From: an uncultured bacterium
GTDB lineage: Bacteria > Verrucomicrobiota > Kiritimatiellia > RFP12 > UBA1067
Length of the DNA stretch: 10,368 nucleotides
NCBI GenBank assembly: GCA_902773475.1
Contig: CACYEO010000038.1
Span: forward strand, 1 to 10,368
Direction: 5' to 3'
This document shows, piece after piece, positions 5,688 through 10,368 of the stretch (positions are counted from its first letter, which is position 1; each line of letters begins with the position of its first letter). Position numbers and translations under genes: made by a program. Below the pieces are notes generated by a model. The model saw nothing but the letters and a program-made list of their open reading frames with translations. It was not told the origin of the DNA and ran no database searches.

Positions 5688-7286
5688 ATGGGCATTCTGA
5701 AAAACCTGTTCGGCTGGCTGCGCCGCAACGAGCTGAAACGGGAGATAATAGTGAACGTGGAAAAACTCGAAACGCGCGTGGCCGTGATGGAGAACGGGCG
5801 GCTCGAGGAATACATGGTGGAGCATCCGGACGACGAAAGGCTCGTCGGGTCGGTGTTCAAAGGCCGCATACAGAACCTCGAAAACGATCTGCAGGCCGCC
5901 TTCGTGGACATCGGGCTGAAGAAAAACGCCTTTCTCCACTACTGGGACATGGTGCCGGACGCGGAGGCGTGTCTCGAAGAGGATTCCGACCGCGCGCGCC
6001 GGCGCGCGCCGCGCCTGTCGAACGAGGAAATCGCCAAGCGTTTCCCGATAGGTTCGGAAATCGTGGTGCAGGTCTCGAAGGGGCCGATCTCCACGAAGGG
6101 GCCGCGCGTGACGGCGTCGCTCTCGCTGCCGGGCCGCTACCTCGTGATGATGCCCGGCACGCGCATGCGCGGCGTGTCGCGCAAGATCGGCGACGCCAAG
6201 GAACGCGCGCGCCTGAGGAAGATACTCGACCGCCTTCCCCTTCCGGAAAACGTGGGCGTGATCGTCCGCACCGCAGGGAGCGGAGCCTCGCCGCGCGCCT
6301 TCGCGCGCGACCTCCGCAATCTGCTCGAGTCGTGGTCGGAGCTTCAGCACAACATCAAGACGCGCCGCACTCCGTGCTGCGTGTACCACGAGCCGGGCCT
6401 CGTGGAGCGCGTCGTGCGCGACTGGCTCACCGAAGACATCGATTCCATATCGATCGACGACGAAAAGGCGTTCAACGACACGCGCGACGTCGCCGCGCGG
6501 ATTTCGCGCCGCGCCCGCGCGAAGCTCCGCCGCTACGACGGGCAGGCCAACATTTTCGACCACTTCGGCGTGGAACGGCAGATATCCGAGGCGTTCCGCC
6601 GCAAGGTGCCGCTCAAGAGCGGCGGCTACCTTGTCATCGACGAAACGGAAGCGCTCATCGCGGTGGACGTGAACACGGGGCACTACCGCGGCTCCGGCTC
6701 GCAGGAGGAGGCGATACTCGCAGTGAACCTCGAGGCCGTGGAGGAAGTGGCGCGCCAGCTGCGCCTGCGCAATATCGGCGGCCTCGTCGTGCTCGATCTC
6801 ATCGACATGAAAAGCCGCAAGCACCAGACCGCGGTCCACAAGGCGCTCAAGAACGCGCTCAAGCGCGACCGTTCGCGCACGAACGTGCTCCAGATATCCG
6901 AACTCGGGCTGCTCGAAATGTCGCGCCAGCGCCGCGAGGAATCCATCCTTTCGATGCTCTCGTCCGACTGCCCGGTGTGCGGCGGCAAGGGCGTGATACA
7001 GTCCCCGCTCGCGATATCCATCTCGATACAGCGCCAGCTTTCCACGCTTCTGCGCCGCTCCGGGCAGGAGCACAAGCCGTTCGTCCCCAAGATCGTGGTC
7101 GCGCCGGCCGTCATGCAGCGCCTGCGCACCGAGGATTCGGCGATTCTCGCCGATCTCCAGAAACGCTACAACACCCGCCTCACGTTCGTCTCGGAACTGC
7201 ACCGCCATCCGGAATCGTTCAGCATACTGGACGCGGAATCCGGCCAGGTGCTATACTCCGAAGGCGGTTCGCGGCAGGGGTTCTGA
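5688..7286 (+). CDS. rng: Ribonuclease G / E family endoribonuclease
   Basis: Cytoplasmic endoribonuclease of 532 aa (E. coli RNase G is 489, and the RNase E catalytic half about 530). It acts in rRNA 5' maturation and mRNA decay. The N-terminal part contains the S1-like RNA-binding region (about 50-145, with VGSVFKGRIQNL and AAFVDIG). The DNase I-like catalytic region carries Asp327 (IAVDVNTG) and Asp370 (VLDLIDM), matching the metal-binding aspartates of RNase E (D303, D346). CPVCGGKG (428-435) is the zinc-link cysteine pair. There is no long disordered C-terminus, which favours G over E. The start at 5688 has AGGA at 5675-5678; the open frame upstream lies inside rodA. It has an N-terminal extension of about 17 residues that looks amphipathic. 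It is encoded one base after rodA, echoing the mre-rng linkage of E. coli. Confidence 0.95.
   Translation: MGILKNLFGWLRRNELKREIIVNVEKLETRVAVMENGRLEEYMVEHPDDERLVGSVFKGRIQNLENDLQAAFVDIGLKKNAFLHYWDMVPDAEACLEEDSDRARRRAPRLSNEEIAKRFPIGSEIVVQVSKGPISTKGPRVTASLSLPGRYLVMMPGTRMRGVSRKIGDAKERARLRKILDRLPLPENVGVIVRTAGSGASPRAFARDLRNLLESWSELQHNIKTRRTPCCVYHEPGLVERVVRDWLTEDIDSISIDDEKAFNDTRDVAARISRRARAKLRRYDGQANIFDHFGVERQISEAFRRKVPLKSGGYLVIDETEALIAVDVNTGHYRGSGSQEEAILAVNLEAVEEVARQLRLRNIGGLVVLDLIDMKSRKHQTAVHKALKNALKRDRSRTNVLQISELGLLEMSRQRREESILSMLSSDCPVCGGKGVIQSPLAISISIQRQLSTLLRRSGQEHKPFVPKIVVAPAVMQRLRTEDSAILADLQKRYNTRLTFVSELHRHPESFSILDAESGQVLYSEGGSRQGF
7228..7257 (+). promoter_or_regulatory. Candidate internal promoter for lptD
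   Basis: Inside the 3' end of rng, TATACT (7252-7257) is preceded by TGC, giving an extended -10. A weak -35-like TGGACG (7228-7233) lies 18 bp upstream. It would start transcription about 60 bases before the lptD ATG. It resembles the TGA-TACACT -10 of the two tRNA promoters in this window. Suggestive only. Confidence 0.35.
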
Positions 7287-7322
7287 CGTACCGCGCGCCG
7301 CACAAAACCGCAGGAAACGCAA

Positions 7323-9509
7323 ATGACACTCAAACCGGCACTGACCGCATTCTTCTGCGCCTTCGCCGCCGCCGCGCAAGCGGCGGACGGCGGAAAAACC
7401 GGGCTGACGGCGAAAAAACTCGGCAGCGAACTCCAGTTCATGGGCGACAGCCTGATATACGACCGCGCTACGGGCGAGTTTTCCGCGACGGGCCGGATCG
7501 AGGCCGTGTCCGGTCCTGTCAGATTTTTCTCCGACAGAGTCTCGCTGACGCGCATGGACGGCGGAACGACTTACGACCTCGGCGACGGATGTCTCACGAC
7601 ATGCACGAACGACGCCGGCCATCTCCACTGGAAGGTTTCCGGACATCTGCGCTACGACCAGGGCCGGGCCGTAAAGGTGGACGACGTGGTTCCGCGCTTC
7701 ATGGACGTGCCTGTGGGATACCTTCCATACTGGTATTACCCGCTGAACACGGACTACGGTTTCCGCGCGATGCCGGGCTACCGCTCGCGCTGGGGCGGAT
7801 ACCTGCTCACCGGATACGTGTACAACATATTCGGCGAGGAAATCCAGGACCGCGAGCATTTCTCCCTCGGCGGGTCCACGTACGCCGACTACCGCACCAA
7901 GAACGGTTTCGCCGCCGGGCAGACCGTGCGCTGGAACCTCAAGCGCGCCGGGCACGGAAAGCTGCGCCTCTACCATGCGTGGGACCGCGACTGGGACCGC
8001 TACCGCAACGGACGCGCCGACAACCACTACAACTACGCCAACTGGGGCTCGAAGGTCGAATACCGCCGCTACCGCATAGGCATAGACCATTATGCGGAAC
8101 TTACCGAGCGCGACACGTTGCGCGTCCATGCGTCGTATCTGAGCGATTCCTACATGCTCCACGATTTCTTCGATGATCTCGAACGCCGCGAGGGAATCCC
8201 CGCGAACGAAGCGTCGCTCGAGCACCGCGAGACGTCCTTCGCCGGCGGCGTTGGGGCGTCCGGGCCGGTGAACTCTTTCTACGGCGGCGCGCAGCGCATG
8301 CCTGAAGGCTGGATCGATGTCGCCCCGCAGCCCGTGCTGTCGTTGCCCGTGAACTACGAAGGCCAGGCGCGCGCGGGATGGTTGGGACGCGATCCGTCGA
8401 AATACCTTACGGACGATCCGGTGTTCAAGTATTCGCCCGCGCGCTGGGCGGACTACAACGCGTTCCGTCTCGATTTCGCAAACCGCCTGACCGCTCCGTT
8501 CCGAATTGCGGATGTGGTTTCCGCGGTTCCGCGCTTCTCGCATCGCGGCGTGTGGTATTCCGATTCCGGGAACCCGTCGGATCTGCAGCATGCTTCGGAC
8601 AATCCCGTCTACCGCAACACGTTCGACGCCGGAATCGTCCTGTCGGCGCGCGGCGCCGCCGACTTGAACGACAAGTGGCGCCATGTGGTGGAGCCTTACG
8701 CCGATTTCACCTGGCAGCATGTCGACACCCACGCGCACGGCGGCGGACGCGTATTCTATTTTGACAACCGCGACGCTTCATACGACTGGTTCGACCAGTT
8801 TGGATTCGACGGCCGCTACCTCCCCTATTCGTGGTACGGCGTGCGCCCCGGCCTGCGCAACACTTTCTTCCGCACGCAGGACGACGGATCGCGCCGCGCC
8901 GTCATAGACGTCGACGCATACGCGGCGGTCCAGTTCAACCGGGCGCACCGCGACGGAGCCGGGCGCGCTTTTTCGCAGGACGCCCCGAACCTCGGCGGCT
9001 ATTCCGGGCGCGCCGTCGCGCCCGGCGTCGCCGGCAGATGGCGCATAGACGGTGATTCGTCCCTTTCGTTCCGCACGGAATACGACTGCCAGAAAGACAA
9101 GGTCGCGTACGCGGACGTCGTGTTCCGCCAGCGGCTCTGCGAAAAGTTCTCGTGGCATGCCGGATATTCCGGCCGCGACCACCGCCTTTGGGACTATTCC
9201 GACACCGCAATCTCCGCCTGGAACCGCTCGCGTGAAAATATAGCGACGGCGGGATTCGTGCACGTGCCCGTCGACGCCTTCGCGTGGTCGCCGTTCGTCC
9301 GCTACGATCTGCGCCGCAACGAGCTTGACGAGGCCGGATCGTGGTTCGAGTACCGGCTCGACTGCATTGCGTTCCGCGTGACAGCCGCGCATCTCAGTTC
9401 TTTCACGCGCGTGGACGGCTCCAAACGCAAGGATGATTTCCGCGTGGCGTTCACCGTCTACCTGCGCGCGTTCGGCCCGTCCACGGCGCTGGATCTCGCC
9501 CGCTACTGA
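7323..9509 (+). CDS. lptD: LptD-type LPS assembly outer-membrane protein
   Basis: Outer-membrane beta-barrel of 728 aa (E. coli LptD about 784) that, with the lipoprotein LptE, inserts LPS into the outer leaflet. The N-terminus MTLKPALTAFFCAFAAAAQA is a signal peptide, probably cleaved after residue 20. An OstA-like jelly-roll follows (about 36-125, with GDSLIYDRATGEFSATGRIE). Then the LptD hallmark block: GCLTTC (89-94), HWKV (102-105) and VPVGYLPYWYYPLNTDYGF (129-147). The rest (about 155-720) is rich in alternating aromatic and charged residues, as in barrel strands. Mature cysteines are C90, C94, C589, C606 and C681. The start has AGGA at 7312-7315. It lies 36 bp after rng, and its TGA overlaps the next gene's ATG. 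Confidence is high for the family and lower for the exact symbol, since LptD sequences diverge strongly. Confidence 0.88.
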   Translation: MTLKPALTAFFCAFAAAAQAADGGKTGLTAKKLGSELQFMGDSLIYDRATGEFSATGRIEAVSGPVRFFSDRVSLTRMDGGTTYDLGDGCLTTCTNDAGHLHWKVSGHLRYDQGRAVKVDDVVPRFMDVPVGYLPYWYYPLNTDYGFRAMPGYRSRWGGYLLTGYVYNIFGEEIQDREHFSLGGSTYADYRTKNGFAAGQTVRWNLKRAGHGKLRLYHAWDRDWDRYRNGRADNHYNYANWGSKVEYRRYRIGIDHYAELTERDTLRVHASYLSDSYMLHDFFDDLERREGIPANEASLEHRETSFAGGVGASGPVNSFYGGAQRMPEGWIDVAPQPVLSLPVNYEGQARAGWLGRDPSKYLTDDPVFKYSPARWADYNAFRLDFANRLTAPFRIADVVSAVPRFSHRGVWYSDSGNPSDLQHASDNPVYRNTFDAGIVLSARGAADLNDKWRHVVEPYADFTWQHVDTHAHGGGRVFYFDNRDASYDWFDQFGFDGRYLPYSWYGVRPGLRNTFFRTQDDGSRRAVIDVDAYAAVQFNRAHRDGAGRAFSQDAPNLGGYSGRAVAPGVAGRWRIDGDSSLSFRTEYDCQKDKVAYADVVFRQRLCEKFSWHAGYSGRDHRLWDYSDTAISAWNRSRENIATAGFVHVPVDAFAWSPFVRYDLRRNELDEAGSWFEYRLDCIAFRVTAAHLSSFTRVDGSKRKDDFRVAFTVYLRAFGPSTALDLARY

Positions 9510-10228
9510 TGGACGTCTGCCCGGATTCCCGCCCAGCCCGCTATTCGCGCCAGTCCGCGCCGCTCGCCGGACTCGGCGCGGACCAGGCGCTGCTTGCGCG
9601 CTCGTCCGTTGCGGTGTGCGGCGCGGGCGCTCTCGGCTGCGCCTTTGCGGTTCAGCTGTCGCGGATGGGGTTCGGCTTCGTCCGCATTGCGGATTTCGAC
9701 ACCGTGGAAGAAGTCAATCTCCACCGCCAGATTCTATTCGACGAGTCCGACTGCGGAAGGCCGAAGGCTTTGGCGGCGGCGGAGAAAGCCCGCCTCGCGA
9801 ACTGCGGCGTCGCGGTCGAAGTCTTTCCCGCGAGGGTCGAGGATTCGAATTTTGCGGACTTTGCCTCCGGCGCGGACATGGTTCTGGACGCCACCGATTC
9901 CGCCCCTGCGCGCTATATGCTGAACGACCGCTGCATCGGGGCGGGCATCCCGCTTGTCCTGACCGCAGTCGCCGGAACGTCCGGCATGGTGATGCCGGTG
10001 GTGCGCGGCGGCGCGGATCTGCGCCGCGTGTTTCCCGTGCCGCCGCGGGAAGACGAAATCGAAAATGTCAAAACGCGCGGCGTGCTGCCCCCGGCCGTAT
10101 TGTTTGCGGCGTCGCTCGCGGCGACGGTGGCCGTGAAACTGCTTGCCGGGACGCAGCGGACGGATGTCATGTACCGTTTTGACGTCGCGCTCGGCACCTG
10201 CCGCCCCGTAGCCGTATTCAAGAGTTGA
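9509..10228 (+). CDS. ThiF/MoeB/HesA-family E1-like adenylyltransferase, zinc cysteines absent
   Basis: Protein of 239 aa of the superfamily that adenylates the C-terminus of a ubiquitin-like sulfur carrier (ThiS, MoaD) or another acceptor. Visible family features are RYSRQ (11-15, arginines contacting ATP), GAGALG (38-43, nucleotide loop), DFDTVEEVNLHRQ (62-74), GRPKA (83-87) with the ATP-contacting Lys86, and DATDS (127-131). Near 171-176, where MoeB and ThiF have CxxC (as in CYRC), this protein reads LRRVFP. The second CxxC near the C-terminus is also missing, so zinc is probably not bound. No carrier protein gene lies in the window. ATG overlaps the lptD stop (TGATG) and no good Shine-Dalgarno is seen, so it probably depends on translational coupling. 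Which pathway it serves (thiamine, molybdopterin, tRNA modification of the TcdA type, or other) cannot be told. Confidence 0.85.
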   Translation: MDVCPDSRPARYSRQSAPLAGLGADQALLARSSVAVCGAGALGCAFAVQLSRMGFGFVRIADFDTVEEVNLHRQILFDESDCGRPKALAAAEKARLANCGVAVEVFPARVEDSNFADFASGADMVLDATDSAPARYMLNDRCIGAGIPLVLTAVAGTSGMVMPVVRGGADLRRVFPVPPREDEIENVKTRGVLPPAVLFAASLAATVAVKLLAGTQRTDVMYRFDVALGTCRPVAVFKS

Positions 10229-10239
10229 AAAATTCGCTA

Positions 10240-10268
10240 TTGCAAACCGTCGGGGAAAGTGATACACT
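10240..10268 (+). promoter_or_regulatory. Promoter of tRNA-Leu (extended -10)
   Basis: TTGCAA (10240-10245), a 17 bp spacer and TACACT (10263-10268) preceded by TGA. The -10 ends 19 bases before the tRNA 5' end. The design (TTGCA, 17 bp, TGATACACT) is shared with the tRNA-Gly promoter on the opposite strand at 103-131. Confidence 0.7.
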
Positions 10269-10287
10269 ACTTCCCGTTTTCCCGCCT

Positions 10288-10368
10288 GCTCGGGTGGTGA
10301 AATGGCAGACACGCATGCTTGAGGTGCATGTGGAGAGATCCTTGCGGGTTCGAGTCCCGCCCCGAGCA
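10288..10368 (+). tRNA. tRNA-Leu, anticodon GAG (window ends at discriminator)
   Basis: Class II tRNA of 81 bases. The acceptor stem is GCTCGGG (10288-10294) with CCCGAGC (10361-10367), and discriminator A is at 10368. The anticodon stem CATGC/GCATG encloses TTGAGGT, so the anticodon is GAG at 10321-10323, reading CUC/CUU. A long variable arm (10331-10343, with GGA pairing TCC) is typical of Leu and Ser tRNAs. The T arm GCGGG/CCCGC encloses TTCGAGT. The body is complete; whether CCA is encoded cannot be seen because the window ends here. Confidence 0.96.

Noticed and set aside
5610..7208. 532-codon minus-strand open frame opposite rng
   Set aside because: It mirrors rng codon bias and shows no domain or start signal; rng motifs on the + strand are unambiguous.
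10251..10280. Imperfect hairpin followed by TTTT after the ThiF-like gene, as a terminator
   Set aside because: The stem needs bulges and overlaps the -10 box and start region of the tRNA-Leu promoter. It could still contribute to ending the upstream transcript, but support is too weak to annotate.
1..10368. CRISPR array, insertion sequence, toxin-antitoxin, prophage or other defence cassette
   Set aside because: No regular direct repeats with spacers, transposase or integrase motifs, or small paired genes were seen. The tRNA genes show no flanking attachment-site duplication within the window.

Overview
This is a GC-rich bacterial chromosome segment. It holds eight protein genes, all on the + strand, and a tRNA gene at each end. 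The set (MreB, MreC, MreD, PBP2, RodA and an LptD-type LPS assembly protein) indicates a rod-shaped Gram-negative bacterium with an outer membrane. Phylum cannot be fixed without a search. The style of the RNase G and LptD sequences, together with GC-rich DNA that still uses ATA and AGG codons, made me think of the PVC superphylum (Verrucomicrobiota/Kiritimatiellota/Lentisphaerota), but that is a low-confidence impression.

Layout. Positions 12-85 (minus) are tRNA-Gly(TCC) with an encoded CCA. Its promoter faces left and is divergent from a candidate promoter for the large operon. Positions 234-5686 are the elongasome: mreB, a 50 bp gap holding a strong hairpin over the mreC translation start, then mreC, mreD, mrdA (PBP2) and rodA. 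The last four are joined by 4-base start/stop overlaps. rng (RNase G) begins 1 base after the rodA stop, at 5688. After a 36 bp gap comes lptD (7323-9509), whose TGA overlaps the ATG of a ThiF/MoeB-like E1 adenylyltransferase (9509-10228). A short intergenic stretch carries the promoter of tRNA-Leu(GAG), whose 73-base-numbered body ends exactly at the window edge.

How the genes fit together. MreB, MreC, MreD, RodA and PBP2 form the lateral-wall peptidoglycan machine: cytoskeletal scaffold, membrane adaptors, glycosyltransferase and transpeptidase. RNase G is a known neighbour of mre genes (for example cafA/rng in E. coli). LptD inserts LPS into the outer leaflet, so cell-wall elongation and outer-membrane assembly are encoded side by side. 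The ThiF-like protein is probably translationally coupled to lptD, but its substrate is unknown.

No mobile element, CRISPR array, defence system or clear novel system was found. The items most worth a second look are an RNase G with an N-terminal amphipathic segment resembling that of MreB, a ThiF-family protein lacking the usual zinc cysteines, the hairpin over the mreC start, and two nearly identical extended -10 tRNA promoters. No gene-free stretch exceeds 300 bases; the longest (86-233) holds the divergent promoters.
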